Assembly (NCBI GenBank): GCA_025362015.1
Contig: JANYIO010000039.1
Span: 1 to 59,114, forward strand
Reading direction: 5' to 3'
DNA length: 59,114 nucleotides
Origin: Gammaproteobacteria bacterium
GTDB taxonomy: Bacteria; Pseudomonadota; Gammaproteobacteria; Pseudomonadales; Cellvibrionaceae
Of the stretch, positions 39,006-49,177 are shown piece by piece. The stretch's first letter is position 1. Each line of letters begins with the position of its first letter. A program made the translations under genes and the position numbers. The notes beneath the pieces are model-generated. The model was not told where the DNA came from. It did not search any database and was given only the letters and a program-made list of their open reading frames with translations.

Positions 39006-39421
39006 GTGACTTCATTTGTTGCAAAAAAATACGCAATTTCACGCGCTGCAGAAGCAGGCGAGTCCGAACCATGCACAGCATTTTCACCAATTGATTCTGC
39101 GAATTCAGCACGAATGGTGCCAGAGGCAGCTTTCGCCGGGTCGGTAGCGCCCATTAATTCGCGGTTCAAGAGAATAGCATTTTCACCAGATAGAGCCTGA
39201 ACAACAACTGGGCCAGACGTCATGAACTCGACAAGGCCAGCAAAAAATGGGCGACCCTTATGCTCAGCATAAAAACCTTCTGCTTGTGACTGACTTAAAA
39301 GCATCATGCGTTGGGCAACAATTTTTAAGCCTGCTTTTTCAAAACGTGCCACGATTTCACCAATGTGATTCTTGCTTACAGCATCGGGTTTGATAATGGA
39401 TAAGGTTTGTTCAACTGACAT
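38996..39421 (-). CDS. ndk: Nucleoside-diphosphate kinase
   Basis: 141 residues; balances nucleoside triphosphate pools. [18 protein letters not shown] at the start and the active-site histidine in [16 protein letters not shown] are clear. The start at 39421 has GGAG upstream; the longer frame above it is a readthrough of the leader. Upstream is a terminator after sufE, so it has its own promoter. Confidence 0.97.
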   Translation of the reverse strand: MSVEQTLSIIKPDAVSKNHIGEIVARFEKAGLKIVAQRMMLLSQSQAEGFYAEHKGRPFFAGLVEFMTSGPVVVQALSGENAILLNRELMGATDPAKAASGTIRAEFAESIGENAVHGSDSPASAAREIAYFFATNEVTVR

Positions 39422-39484
39422 GTAAATCTCCAAAGTTCTTTCAAATTGGCCTGAGCAGGTTTCCTGCCCTAAGACCCTATAAAT

Positions 39485-39511
39485 ACAAAACCCGCGGATT
39501 ATACGCGGGTT
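39485..39511 (-). terminator. Terminator after sufE
   Basis: AACCCGCG (39489-39496) pairs with CGCGGGTT (39504-39511); on the minus strand a T-rich tail follows. Probable end of the iscRS-suf operon. Confidence 0.75.
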
Positions 39512-39555
39512 GGGGCTGATTTTATATGCACGAAAACGGGAAAAACAGCACAAAA

Positions 39556-39975
39556 TTAATAGCTTGCAGCAATAACCTGAATACGTTTCACCATTGCCTT
39601 GAGGCCGTTACCACGAGTAGAGCTAAGATGCTGCAATAAACTTAGAGTATCGAAGTAAGCCTCGACATCAATCGCCAATACTTCAGCTGGCGTTTTACCG
39701 TTATATGCTGCCAAAACCACGCCCAGCAAGCCTTTGACAATAAAAGCATCGCTATCCACCTGAAAAAACAAGTGGTTATCGCGCAGCTCCGGTACCAACC
39801 ATACCTGACTTTGACAACCCCTCACCAAATACTCATCAGTACGAAAATGCTCCGGCATAGGCGGAAGCTCTTTGCCCAGATCGATAATGTATTTGTATCT
39901 ATCTTCCCATGAATCAAAAAAACCAAGGGTGTCAACTATATCGTCGGCGGTAACATCTATGCCAAATTGCGTCAT
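39556..39975 (-). CDS. sufE: Cysteine desulphuration protein SufE
   Basis: 139 residues; accepts persulphide from SufS and passes it to SufBCD. The active cysteine is C54 in [29 protein letters not shown] and [14 protein letters not shown] are family motifs. Last gene of the suf operon. Confidence 0.96.
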   Translation of the reverse strand: MTQFGIDVTADDIVDTLGFFDSWEDRYKYIIDLGKELPPMPEHFRTDEYLVRGCQSQVWLVPELRDNHLFFQVDSDAFIVKGLLGVVLAAYNGKTPAEVLAIDVEAYFDTLSLLQHLSSTRGNGLKAMVKRIQVIAASY

Positions 39976-39998
39976 TACAGAATCCAGAGAAAATGCAT

Positions 39999-40535
39999 CT
40001 AGTAAAACATACCTGTTTGAAGCTGTGCTTCCTCGCTCATTTTATCCCGCGACCAGGGCGGATCAAATACTAACTCGACCTTTACAGTATTCACATTTGG
40101 CACCTTGCGGACACGGTACTCTACATCACCCACGAGTACTGGCCCCATCCCGCAAGCGGGGGCAGTAAGGGTCATTTGAATATCGACATGCTTTGCAGCC
40201 TGATTCACTTTCACACCGTAAATCAGGCCAAGATTAACCAAGTCCACTGGAATTTCGGGATCAAACACGCTACCCAATGCCTGCCAAACTTGCTCTTCGT
40301 GGATAACATCATCTACCGGAGGAGGGAAGCTAATAGTTTCTGATTCAAGACCCAGGTTTGCTGCATCTGTACCATCCACCCGAACCATTTGACCAAGATA
40401 AGTTACCGTATAATTACCACCCAATGCCTGGGTGATGGTGACAAAAGTATCTTGCGGAATAGTCAACGGCGTACCATCCGGCACACGACGTGCTGGACAA
40501 TCAGCAAGTGCTACCACCATGCGTCTTTCGGACAT
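39999..40535 (-). CDS. sufT: SufT-type Fe-S assembly protein (DUF59/MIP18 domain)
   Basis: 178 residues from the ATG at 40535 (MSERRMVVAL); an in-frame TTG at 40547 is less likely. The N-terminal part (PLTIPQDTFVTITQALGGNYTV) is the SufT-specific extension, and the C-terminal DUF59 part shows VFDPEIPVDLVNLGLIYGVKV and LTAPACGMGPVL with its conserved cysteine. Involved in Fe-S maturation under high demand. Between sufA and sufE. Confidence 0.93.
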   Translation of the reverse strand: MSERRMVVALADCPARRVPDGTPLTIPQDTFVTITQALGGNYTVTYLGQMVRVDGTDAANLGLESETISFPPPVDDVIHEEQVWQALGSVFDPEIPVDLVNLGLIYGVKVNQAAKHVDIQMTLTAPACGMGPVLVGDVEYRVRKVPNVNTVKVELVFDPPWSRDKMSEEAQLQTGMFY

Positions 40536-40554
40536 ACTAAATCTCAAACATGCA

Positions 40555-40637
40555 ATAAAGGGGTCAGAGCCCTTTTAATAAACAAGTCCAGCCATAAAAA
40601 GAATAATTCTTTATTAAAAGGGCTCTGACCCCTTTAT
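40555..40637. repeat. REP/MITE-like inverted repeat A
   Basis: Perfect 28-bp arms at 40555-40582 and 40610-40637 around a 27-base loop, core AAAGGGGTCAGAGCCCTTTT. It lies between sufT and the sufA-type gene and shares its core with element B. Confidence 0.9.
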
Positions 40638-40641
40638 GGCA

Positions 40642-41001
40642 TCAATTCACACTAAAGCTTTCACCACAACCACAATAATCTTTTACGCGCGGATTATTAA
40701 ATTTTAATTGACGATTAACACCTTCGGTGACGTAATCAATTTCAGTGCCACTAACAACCGCCAAGCTTGCAGGATCAATTAATAATTCGACGCCGCCTTC
40801 GAGCGCTAAATGCACATCCTCCGCTTTACCTTCTGGCACCAAATCCACCACATACATCCAGCCTGTACAACCGCTTTGCTTCACGCTTAAACGCACGGCC
40901 TTTGCATCAGTACTTGCATTCAGCTGACGCTTAAAATGGGCAACAGCTGAAGGGGTTACAAAAACCGATTCTTGTTGCGGATTAAATGTTTCGACGCTCA
41001 T
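40642..41001 (-). CDS. sufA: HesB/IscA/SufA-type iron-sulphur carrier
   Basis: 119 residues from the ATG at 41001 (MSVETFNPQ) with AGGTGA upstream. A-type carrier with cysteines in KQSGCTGWMY and the C-terminal CGCGESF, the three cluster ligands. It could equally be called iscA or erpA; context in a suf operon favours sufA. It is bracketed by two inverted repeats of the same kind. Confidence 0.9.
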   Translation of the reverse strand: MSVETFNPQQESVFVTPSAVAHFKRQLNASTDAKAVRLSVKQSGCTGWMYVVDLVPEGKAEDVHLALEGGVELLIDPASLAVVSGTEIDYVTEGVNRQLKFNNPRVKDYCGCGESFSVN

Positions 41002-41011
41002 TGCAATCACC

Positions 41012-41100
41012 TTTTTAAAAGGGGTCAGAGTCCTTTAAATACAAGTAACATACAACTCAGTAGAATTTTTCATTTAAAGGGCTCTGACCCCTTTTAAAAA
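41012..41100. repeat. REP/MITE-like inverted repeat B
   Basis: 29-bp arms at 41012-41040 and 41072-41100 with one mismatch, loop 31 bases, core AAAAGGGGTCAGAG. The left arm borders and partly overlaps the ribosome site of sufA. Confidence 0.9.
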
Positions 41101-41103
41101 AAT

Positions 41104-42333
41104 CTACACTAAGAACGTTTTTGCTTTTTCAATCGCAATAAATAAGCGATCCACTTCAGCAAACGTATTATAAAAACTAAAACTGGCACGCACAGTGCCG
41201 GGAATTCCGAATTGATCCATAATCGGTTGTGCGCAATGATTTCCGGTTCGCACCGCCACACCCTGCTTATCTAATAGGACACCAACATCGGCAGGATGTG
41301 CGCCTTCCAACATAAAACTCATTACACTGGTTTTATGCACCGCAATACCAATTAATGTTATACCATCAGTTGCGTGTGCTTTTTCTTCCGCATAGGCAAG
41401 CAAAGCTTGTTCATGAGCAACAGCAGCCTCACGATCAAGATTATTTAAATAATCAATTGCAGCACCAAAACCAATAACACCGGCGATATCAGGCGTGCCA
41501 GCTTCAAATTTATAAGGTAGCTGATTAAAAGTTGTTCCTGCAAAACTCACAGTTTCAATCATCTCTCCACCACCTTGATAAGGCGGCATGGATTCTAAAA
41601 GATCACGCTTACCGTAGAGTACACCTAACCCTGTTGGGCCAAATAATTTGTGTGCAGAAAATGCATAAAAATCGCAATTAAGTTTTTGCACATCAACGGC
41701 CCAGTGACTTACCGCCTGCGCACCATCAATTAAAACTCGCGCACCAACAGCGTGAGCGAGAGTGATAATTTTTTCAATGGGATTAATAGTGCCCATCGCA
41801 TTAGATACATGACCTACAGCAACCATTTTGACGCGCGCATCAAGCATGGCATCAAACGCAAGTATATTGATTGTGCCAGTCGCATCAACAGGAATAACTT
41901 CAACGACTGCTCCGGTTGCCTGAGCAATTAATTGCCAAGGCACAATATTCGAATGGTGCTCCATAGCCGAGACTAAAATACGGTCGCCCATTTTTAAATT
42001 TGCCTTTCCCCAAGATGCTGCGACCAGGTTAATGCTCTCAGTGGTACCGCGCGTCCAAATAATTTGTTTAGCGTCGGGCGCATTTAAAAAATTTGCAACT
42101 TTAGTACGTACAGCTTCAAATTTTACGGTGGCACGATCTGCCAATGCATGAGCACCGCGATGTACATTACTATTATCCGTACGATAGTAATCACTGATTG
42201 CATCAATGACTGCATTGGGTTTTTGCGTAGTGGCTGCGTTATCTAAATACACTAATGGTTGCCCACTTACATCTTGATGCAGAATGGGAAAATCTGCACG
42301 TATCTTTTCAACATCAAATGTCGGCGCACTCAT
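41104..42333 (-). CDS. sufS: Cysteine desulphurase SufS
   Basis: 409 residues, PLP-dependent type II desulphurase that makes persulphide for SufE. YLDNAATTQKP, the PLP lysine in FSAHKLFGPTG and the active cysteine in RTGNHCAQP are seen. Preceded by sufD after 2 bases. Confidence 0.97.
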   Translation of the reverse strand: MSAPTFDVEKIRADFPILHQDVSGQPLVYLDNAATTQKPNAVIDAISDYYRTDNSNVHRGAHALADRATVKFEAVRTKVANFLNAPDAKQIIWTRGTTESINLVAASWGKANLKMGDRILVSAMEHHSNIVPWQLIAQATGAVVEVIPVDATGTINILAFDAMLDARVKMVAVGHVSNAMGTINPIEKIITLAHAVGARVLIDGAQAVSHWAVDVQKLNCDFYAFSAHKLFGPTGLGVLYGKRDLLESMPPYQGGGEMIETVSFAGTTFNQLPYKFEAGTPDIAGVIGFGAAIDYLNNLDREAAVAHEQALLAYAEEKAHATDGITLIGIAVHKTSVMSFMLEGAHPADVGVLLDKQGVAVRTGNHCAQPIMDQFGIPGTVRASFSFYNTFAEVDRLFIAIEKAKTFLV

Positions 42334-42335
42334 TA

Positions 42336-43634
42336 CTAATCTGCCATTTCTAAAAGAGTTTGATCTCGACCAAATAAAACAGCTAACCGCGGCAACAGAT
42401 AATCACGCACTGCTGGCTCAGCGACTTGCTGTAATAATTCATTGATAAAACCAAAACTTAACATCACTTCTGCTTCGCTTCGCGATATGCCACGACTTTG
42501 CAAATAATAAAGTGCCGTGCTGCTTAACTGACTGATGGTGGCACCGTGGGCGCATTTCACATCATCAGCATAAATTTCCAATTCAGGTTTAGTATTTACT
42601 TCAGCTTTATTAGATGTCAGTAAATTTTTATTGCTTAATTCCGCTAACGTTTTTTGTGCAAGCGGATGAATATAAATACGACCATTAAAAATAGCTTGCG
42701 CAGAATCTGCAATAATTCCGCGAAACACTTCATTAGTAGTGCAATGTGGCACCCAGTGCTGCACGTTAGTGTGATAGTCCACCATTTGATTATTGCGCGG
42801 TAAATATACGCCCTGTAAATCTAACTCAGCGCCCTGGCCACGATGATTAATTTGATAATCAATACGCTTCAAACGGCTGCCAAGTGCCAACGTAAAGCCA
42901 CGCATACGCGCATTACGCAACAAATTCACATGCACTGCGCCAACGTGCTGAATATTTTCTTCTTCAAGATGCAAACGATAATGCTGCAATTGCGCGTTAT
43001 CGCCGACGACAATTTCAGTGAGCGCATTGACAAAAATATTTTGTCGTTCCGCAGTAGAAACAAAATGTTCAATAACTTCGGCTTGCGAATTTTCGTCTAA
43101 TACAACCAACAAACGTTGGTTAACAGATGCAGGCTGCGTACTCATTGTAGATACGTGCACCACATAAACAGGCCGACTAAATATTTGCCCACGCGGCACA
43201 TGTACGAATATACCTTCGTTCATCCACGCATTGTTCAAGGTGGCAAATACATGTTGCTCACCGCGGACTATTTTACCTAAATACTGTTCAATAACGGCTT
43301 GTTGTGCAATATTCGCTTGTGAAAACAACACCACTTCGGCAGGTAATTCACTAGAACTCGCCGCATCAAAAATACCGTTCACAAACACTAAGCGATGCGC
43401 ATCAACTGCAACAAACTCAACATCTTGTTGCCAACTATCATTCGCTACTGCCCATTGCGCAGGAACATTTTTTTGCAAAGATGCTAACGAGGTATATTTC
43501 CAATGCTCAGTCTTTCGCGTTGGCCAAATTACTTTTTGCCAATCAACGGCCGCTTGTGCACGCAATCCATTCAACCACACAGGACTTTGTTGTTGTGTTG
43601 CCAATTGCAACGCTAGTTGTTGAAAATCACTCAT
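42336..43634 (-). CDS. sufD: Fe-S assembly scaffold subunit SufD
   Basis: 432 residues of the SufB/SufD beta-helix family; WPTRKTEHWKYTSL at the start, GRIYIHPLAQKT and the typical AEVNTKPELEIYADDVKCAHGAT stretch. Forms SufBC2D with SufB and SufC. Spacing to neighbours is 2-3 bases. Confidence 0.96.
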   Translation of the reverse strand: MSDFQQLALQLATQQQSPVWLNGLRAQAAVDWQKVIWPTRKTEHWKYTSLASLQKNVPAQWAVANDSWQQDVEFVAVDAHRLVFVNGIFDAASSSELPAEVVLFSQANIAQQAVIEQYLGKIVRGEQHVFATLNNAWMNEGIFVHVPRGQIFSRPVYVVHVSTMSTQPASVNQRLLVVLDENSQAEVIEHFVSTAERQNIFVNALTEIVVGDNAQLQHYRLHLEEENIQHVGAVHVNLLRNARMRGFTLALGSRLKRIDYQINHRGQGAELDLQGVYLPRNNQMVDYHTNVQHWVPHCTTNEVFRGIIADSAQAIFNGRIYIHPLAQKTLAELSNKNLLTSNKAEVNTKPELEIYADDVKCAHGATISQLSSTALYYLQSRGISRSEAEVMLSFGFINELLQQVAEPAVRDYLLPRLAVLFGRDQTLLEMAD

Positions 43635-43637
43635 GGA

Positions 43638-44387
43638 TTACACTGCCTCTTCTTCAAGCCACGCGTAACCTTTTTCTTCTAACTCTAAAGCAAGTTGTTT
43701 ACCACCAGTTTTTACGATGCGACCATTCGCTAATACGTGAACAAAATCTGGCACTATATAATCGAGCAGCCGTTGATAGTGCGTCACTATAATAAAACTA
43801 CGCTCTGGTGAACGCATTTCGTTTACACCATTAGCAACAATTTGTAGCGCGTCAATATCCAGGCCAGAATCAGTCTCGTCGAGAATGCACAAACTTGGCT
43901 CTAACAACATCATTTGTAGTATTTCGTTACGTTTCTTTTCGCCGCCAGAAAAACCTTCGTTAACACCGCGCTTTAAAAAAGCCTGATCAAGACTAACGCG
44001 CTTACTGGTTTCGCGTGCAAGCTTCATGAACTCAACAGCCGATAATTCTGACTGACCGTGATGTTTACGTTTTGCATCGACTGAGGCTTTTAAAAATTCC
44101 ATATTGCTAACACCCGGAATTTCAACCGGATATTGAAACGCTAAAAATAAACCTTCACGCGCACGCTCTTCAGTGCTGAGTGCAAATAAATCCTTGTCAT
44201 TAAAATCAATTTTTCCATCAGTAACTTCATATCCATCACGGCCAGACAACACATTACCAAGAGTGCTTTTACCTGCGCCGTTAGGCCCCATGATGGCGTG
44301 AACTTCGCCGGCATTAATAGTAAGGTTTAAACCTTTAAGAATCTCTTTTTCTTCTACTTTAGCGAACAAGTTTGTAATGCGTAACAT
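43638..44387 (-). CDS. sufC: Fe-S assembly ATPase SufC
   Basis: 249-residue ABC-type ATPase: Walker A GPNGAGKSTL, signature FSGGEKKRNEI, Walker B LCILDETDSGLDID. The ATG at 44387 (MLRITNLF) fits homologues; a GTG at 44420 is possible but adds a lysine-rich leader. Drives scaffold conformational change. Confidence 0.96.
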   Translation of the reverse strand: MLRITNLFAKVEEKEILKGLNLTINAGEVHAIMGPNGAGKSTLGNVLSGRDGYEVTDGKIDFNDKDLFALSTEERAREGLFLAFQYPVEIPGVSNMEFLKASVDAKRKHHGQSELSAVEFMKLARETSKRVSLDQAFLKRGVNEGFSGGEKKRNEILQMMLLEPSLCILDETDSGLDIDALQIVANGVNEMRSPERSFIIVTHYQRLLDYIVPDFVHVLANGRIVKTGGKQLALELEEKGYAWLEEEAV

Positions 44388-44439
44388 ATATTTTTTAATC
44401 CGATAATGTTTGTCTAACACGGTAATTTTTTGAGAGCGA

Positions 44440-45876
44440 TTAACCCACTGAGCCTTCGAGACTCACTTGCAATAACTTGCCGGCCTCAACAGCGAACTCC
44501 ATGGGTAATTCTTTAAATACATCGCGGCAGAATCCATTAACGATCATGGACACTGCTTTTTCTGCATCCAACCCACGCTGTTTACAGAGAAATAATTGAT
44601 CATCGCTTACTTTAGAGGTAGTTGCTTCATGCTCAATTATTGCACTTGGGTTTTTGCTTTCAATGTAGGGAAAAGTATGTGCACCACATTTGTCACCAAT
44701 CAATAATGAATCGCATTGTGTGTAATTACGTGCACCATCAGCACCGGGATTCATGCGCACCAAACCGCGATAAGCGTTGGAACTCTTACCCGCTGAAATA
44801 CCTTTGGAAATAATGGTTGAGCGAGTATTTTTACCAATGTGAATCATTTTAGTGCCAGTGTCTGCTTGCTGGTAATTATTGGTAAGTGCAACTGAATAAA
44901 ACTCACCCACGCTGTTATCACCACGTAAAATACAGCTGGGATACTTCCAGGTTATGGCTGAACCTGTTTCAACTTGTGTCCACGAGATTTTAGCGTTGGT
45001 ATGACACACACCACGCTTGGTAACAAAATTATAAATGCCGCCCTTGCCTTCTGCGTTACCGGGATACCAGTTTTGCACGGTGGAATATTTGATCACGGCG
45101 TTATCGCACGCAACCAATTCTACTACGGCAGCATGCAATTGATTTTCATCGCGCATAGGTGCGGTGCAGCCTTCAAGATAACTTACGTGTGAACCTTCAT
45201 CGGCAATAATTAAAGTGCGCTCAAACTGGCCGGTATTTTGTTCGTTAATACGAAAATAAGTGGAAAGTTCCATTGGGCAACGCACGCCTTTAGGAATGTA
45301 CACAAACGAGCCATCAGAAAATACCGCTGAATTTAGTGCAGCATAATAGTTGTCTTTTTGTGGCACCACTGATCCAAGGTATTTTTTAACTAACTCAGGA
45401 TATTTATGAACCGCCTCACTAATGGAGCAAAAAATTACGCCAACTTCGAATAGCTTTTCGCGAAATGTGGTGAGAACCGAAACAGAATCAAATACGACAT
45501 CCATTGCCACACCCGCAAGTGCAGCTTGCTCATGCAATGGAATGCCGAGTTTTTCATAAGTGCGCAATAATTCCGGATCAACTTCCGCTAAGCTTTTGGG
45601 TTTCTCGTCCATAGATTTTGGTGCTGAATAAAAAGACACAGCTTGAAAATCAATATCGTCATATTTCACATGAGCCCATTCTGGCTCGATCATTTCTAAC
45701 CATGCAGTGTAAGATTTCAACCGCCACTCTAACAACCACTCCGGCTCATTTTTTTTCGCCGAAATAAAACGAATAACCGTTTCATTCAAACCGGGCGGCA
45801 AAGTTTCAGAAACGATATCGGAATAAAAACCGGCGGCGTATTCCTGATTAATAAGTTGTTTAACTTGTTCGGACAT
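44440..45876 (-). CDS. sufB: Fe-S assembly scaffold subunit SufB
   Basis: 478 residues, the main cluster scaffold. Motifs: [58 protein letters not shown] split across the domain, and [21 protein letters not shown]. Follows iscS after 17 bases. Confidence 0.97.
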   Translation of the reverse strand: MSEQVKQLINQEYAAGFYSDIVSETLPPGLNETVIRFISAKKNEPEWLLEWRLKSYTAWLEMIEPEWAHVKYDDIDFQAVSFYSAPKSMDEKPKSLAEVDPELLRTYEKLGIPLHEQAALAGVAMDVVFDSVSVLTTFREKLFEVGVIFCSISEAVHKYPELVKKYLGSVVPQKDNYYAALNSAVFSDGSFVYIPKGVRCPMELSTYFRINEQNTGQFERTLIIADEGSHVSYLEGCTAPMRDENQLHAAVVELVACDNAVIKYSTVQNWYPGNAEGKGGIYNFVTKRGVCHTNAKISWTQVETGSAITWKYPSCILRGDNSVGEFYSVALTNNYQQADTGTKMIHIGKNTRSTIISKGISAGKSSNAYRGLVRMNPGADGARNYTQCDSLLIGDKCGAHTFPYIESKNPSAIIEHEATTSKVSDDQLFLCKQRGLDAEKAVSMIVNGFCRDVFKELPMEFAVEAGKLLQVSLEGSVG

Positions 45877-45893
45877 AATTAAGCCTTTAGCAT

Positions 45894-47069
45894 TTAAGCA
45901 TGTAGCAGCTTGGTGACAACATCACCAATGTGGGCAATCGCAAATTCAACTTCTTCGTGCGTGGTGTAACGCCCCACGCTAAAACGCAATGATGCTTGCG
46001 CTTGCGCGTTATTCAAACCAATCGCTTTAAGCACATAACTCGGTGACATACTCGCTGAGTTGCAAGCCGAGCCGCTGGAAAGCGCAAGATCGCGCAGCGA
46101 TAACAACAAAATCTCGCCATCACAACCTTTGCCTTCATTGTTCGCAAAGGTCACATTCAAAATCCCACTGACTGTTTGCGTGGCAGAACCATTGCGTTTT
46201 ACATTGGGTAAACTCGCAATACCTTGCCACAATTTATCGCGCAACTGCGAAACACGCTCGCACTCAGCGGATAAATTTTTTGTCGCCAATTCTGCCGCTT
46301 CACCCATACCTACGCACTGATGCGTAGCAAGTGTGCCTGAACGCATATTGCGCTCATGGCCACCACCGTGAACTTGCGCGGCAATTTTTACTTCGCCAGC
46401 ACGGCGCACGTAAAGCGCACCAATGCCTTTAGGGCCGTAAAATTTATGCGCTGACAACGACAACAAATCCACGCTTAAATTTTTTACATCAATTTCAATT
46501 TTGCCTGCACTTTGCGCGGCATCGCAGTGAAATAAAATACTGCGATTTTTACAAATCTCGCACAAGGCTTTGATATCGTTAATGCAACCCAACTCATTGT
46601 TGACTTGCATGATGCTCACTAAAAAAGTGTCATCGCGCAATGCCGCTTGTAAACTCTCTGTGGTGATGAGACCTTCTGAGGTAGGCATTAACCGAGTAAC
46701 GGTAAACCCTGAATTTTCTAACCAAGCAACAGGATCAAGCACCGCTTTGTGCTCAATCGCTGACACAATAATATGACCACCTATTGAATGTTGCTGACGG
46801 TAAGTTTCTGCTGCACCTTTTAAAGCTAAATTGTTAGCTTCAGTAGCACCACTAGTCCAGACGATTTCGCGTGGATCTGCACCGATCAACTGTGCAACTT
46901 GGCCGCGCGCACTTTCTACTGCTTCTTCAGCTTGCCAACCATAACTGTGTGAGCGCGATGCGGGATTGGCGAAGTTACCTTCCAGCATCAAGCACTCAGC
47001 CATTTTGGCCGCAACTTCAGGCGCAACTGGCGTGGTCGAGGCATAATCTAAATAAACCGGTTTGCGCAA
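45894..47069 (-). CDS. iscS: IscS-like cysteine desulphurase
   Basis: 391 residues, class I desulphurase: [14 protein letters not shown], the PLP lysine in [16 protein letters not shown] and the active cysteine in [10 protein letters not shown]. The start is TTG at 47069 with AGG upstream; no ATG fits near. Together with SufS this gives two desulphurases in one operon. Confidence 0.94.
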   Translation of the reverse strand: MRKPVYLDYASTTPVAPEVAAKMAECLMLEGNFANPASRSHSYGWQAEEAVESARGQVAQLIGADPREIVWTSGATEANNLALKGAAETYRQQHSIGGHIIVSAIEHKAVLDPVAWLENSGFTVTRLMPTSEGLITTESLQAALRDDTFLVSIMQVNNELGCINDIKALCEICKNRSILFHCDAAQSAGKIEIDVKNLSVDLLSLSAHKFYGPKGIGALYVRRAGEVKIAAQVHGGGHERNMRSGTLATHQCVGMGEAAELATKNLSAECERVSQLRDKLWQGIASLPNVKRNGSATQTVSGILNVTFANNEGKGCDGEILLLSLRDLALSSGSACNSASMSPSYVLKAIGLNNAQAQASLRFSVGRYTTHEEVEFAIAHIGDVVTKLLHA

Positions 47070-47108
47070 ACTTGAACCTAGCTACTGAATAAAAAGAATT
47101 TAAAGAAT

Positions 47109-47597
47109 TTAAAGAATTTCACTGAGCGTAATGCACTGTTCGGTTTTATAACCTGTCGTTTTACGCTTATCTTGACGCGCGCCAACTACTTGAATATCGC
47201 GACGCGCCACCAAATCAGCCAGCGTGATGCTACTCAAAAACTGGTGAATTTGCGTACTTAAGTCCTGCCATAAATAATGCGTCAGGCAAACTTCACCATC
47301 CTGGCAATTACCCTTGCCTTCACACCGTGTTGCATCAAGCGATTCACTGACTGCATCCACTACTTGTGAAATCGAAATTTCAGCAGCGCCACCCATTAAG
47401 CAATAACCACCGCCCGGGCCCCTTACGCTTTTAACCAATTCCGATTGACGTAAACGCGCAAACAACTGCTCAAGATACGAAAGTGATATGCCTTGACGCA
47501 GTGAAATATCCGCCAAACTCACTGGCCCCTTATCACTGTGTAGCGCCAAATCCAGCATCGCGGTAACCGCATAACGACCTTTGGTAGTGAGCTTCAT
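47109..47597 (-). CDS. iscR: Iron-sulphur-sensing regulator IscR
   Basis: 162 residues, Rrf2 family. It begins [18 protein letters not shown]; the cluster ligands C92, C98, C104 and H107 sit at the same numbers as in E. coli IscR. It represses its own operon when carrying a [2Fe-2S] cluster. A good type 1 site lies 56-80 bases upstream. Three AAGAATTTA repeats lie at its 3' end. Confidence 0.97.
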   Translation of the reverse strand: MKLTTKGRYAVTAMLDLALHSDKGPVSLADISLRQGISLSYLEQLFARLRQSELVKSVRGPGGGYCLMGGAAEISISQVVDAVSESLDATRCEGKGNCQDGEVCLTHYLWQDLSTQIHQFLSSITLADLVARRDIQVVGARQDKRKTTGYKTEQCITLSEIL

Positions 47598-47652
47598 AAG
47601 GCTTTCCGAAAATAGAATAAGATGTAAACGGTAACAAATCGAACCAACCCTA

Positions 47653-47677
47653 ATATCCTACCATTTTACTCAACTAT
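47653..47677 (-). promoter_or_regulatory. Predicted type 1 IscR binding site
   Basis: On the minus strand the site begins ATAGTTGAGTAAAAT and ends GGATAT; 21 of 25 positions agree with the E. coli consensus ATASYYGACTRWWW-type pattern. It lies between trmJ and iscR, where the E. coli sites are. Confidence 0.75.
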
Positions 47678-47706
47678 TAGCTCTTTTCCAATCAGCGATT
47701 GGCGCA

Positions 47707-48531
47707 TTACTCGCTCTTATCTAATTTTGCCGCTTCGCGCAACGTATCTACATCGCCCTTTAAACCCAACTTGGCAACCACTTTACCCGTATAAAACACA
47801 TAATTCTGCATAGCAGTTAAGACACCACGCAGAATATTTAGCTCCATTTGGTCCATACGTATGCGGTTATACAAGCGGCGCAAGCGAGTCATCGTTTGCT
47901 TGGGGTTTTCCGGGTCTAAAAAACCGACATTCACCAAAGTTTGCTCTAATTGTTGGTAATAGCTATCGAGCGCTTGTGCATCGGCGGGTGGCATATCCCA
48001 TACGTGGCCAGGGAGGGTATTACCTTTACTGGCGGTTAAATAGGCCATACGAATTTCATAAGTGATGACTTGCACAGCAGTTGCCAAATTGAGCGAGCTG
48101 TATTCTTCATTAGCAGGAATATGTACATGATAATTGCATTTGTGCAGCTCTTCATTGGTTAAACCGCGATCCTCGCGGCCAAACACCACAGCAACTTCAT
48201 GCTGGCTAGCCTCGGCCCATACATTTGTACCGCACTCACGCGGGTCAAGTAATGGCCAAGGAATGCGGCGCTCGCGAGCGCTCGTGCCGACAACCAGGCT
48301 ACAACCTTGAATCGCTTCATCGAGGCTATCAACCACAATCGCATCATCCAACACGTCAGTTGCGCCAGCAGAACGCCAGGTCGCCTTGTCTGAGGGGAAC
48401 TCTTTGGGCGCAACCAAATACAAGCGCGACAAACCCATGTTTTTCATAGCACGTGCAGCACCACCAATGTTACCAGGGTGTGTAGTGTTCACCAGCACGA
48501 TGCGAATATTGACAAAAGGATTGATCGTCAT
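47707..48531 (-). CDS. trmJ: tRNA 2'-O-methyltransferase TrmJ
   Basis: 274 residues, SPOUT (trefoil-knot) enzyme methylating position 32 of tRNAs. VNTTHPGNIGGAARAMKNMGL, FGREDRGLTNEEL and NEEYSSLNLATAVQVITYE are the motifs. It precedes iscR, as in E. coli. Confidence 0.96.
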   Translation of the reverse strand: MTINPFVNIRIVLVNTTHPGNIGGAARAMKNMGLSRLYLVAPKEFPSDKATWRSAGATDVLDDAIVVDSLDEAIQGCSLVVGTSARERRIPWPLLDPRECGTNVWAEASQHEVAVVFGREDRGLTNEELHKCNYHVHIPANEEYSSLNLATAVQVITYEIRMAYLTASKGNTLPGHVWDMPPADAQALDSYYQQLEQTLVNVGFLDPENPKQTMTRLRRLYNRIRMDQMELNILRGVLTAMQNYVFYTGKVVAKLGLKGDVDTLREAAKLDKSE

Positions 48532-48651
48532 AAGTTAAATTCCGGTGCGCGCAAGCGGCATGTATAAAAAGGCGCGCAGTGTAACAAATTGAGGCTAATG
48601 GTCGTAGCACAAATGGCTTTTAAACGGGGAATTTGAATGCTGCAGGTGTAA

Positions 48652-48843
48652 TTATTGTGGTAAAGGAGGCCGCGCCGCCTGCTTCCGTTGTTTGGCACGC
48701 TCAAGAATGATCAACTTCACTTCATCACGCGCTGCACTCCATTGTGTAATTTCTTGCAAGCTACGATAGCATCCAACACAAATATCATTATCGTTAAGGC
48801 AACAATTACGGATACAAGGTGATTGAAGGGATGCGCTAGTCAT
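48652..48843 (-). CDS. DUF1289 domain protein
   Basis: 63 residues with the conserved CIRNCCLNDNDICVGCYRSLQEITQW cysteine pattern (named by its ends), a small zinc-binding-like domain with no known role. Upstream of trmJ on the same strand. Confidence 0.85.
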   Translation of the reverse strand: MTSASLQSPCIRNCCLNDNDICVGCYRSLQEITQWSAARDEVKLIILERAKQRKQAARPPLPQ

Positions 48844-49057
48844 GGTTGCTCAATTCAGTGGTACAGTGAATTATAGGGGCATCATTCTTTATAGAGACAT
48901 CGATTTATTGATCTGAGATTTCAACAAATTCATTTTTGAATTGAATACTCTTAGCTAAGTGTCTACCTACTCTAGCATCGCCAGTAACTTACTGCGATTG
49001 ATGAAGGGCTATTTACACATAAAATACCACTAGTGTCCGGTTAAAACTTCACTCGAG

Positions 49058-49097
49058 CCGCTGAAAGCCAAGTAGAGCAAGGCTTTCAGCGGTTTTT
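49058..49097 (+). terminator. Hairpin inside the left end of the IS
   Basis: CCGCTGAAAGCC (49058-49069) pairs with GGCTTTCAGCGG (49081-49092) and is followed by T5. It would stop outside transcription from entering the transposase gene. Confidence 0.8.
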
Positions 49098-49177
49098 AAT
49101 GTGTCTCCGACTTGAACGTATATTTTCATTTAACCACCCTTCATAGTCTCGCCTTTTGATAAAGGTGGGGCAGAACT

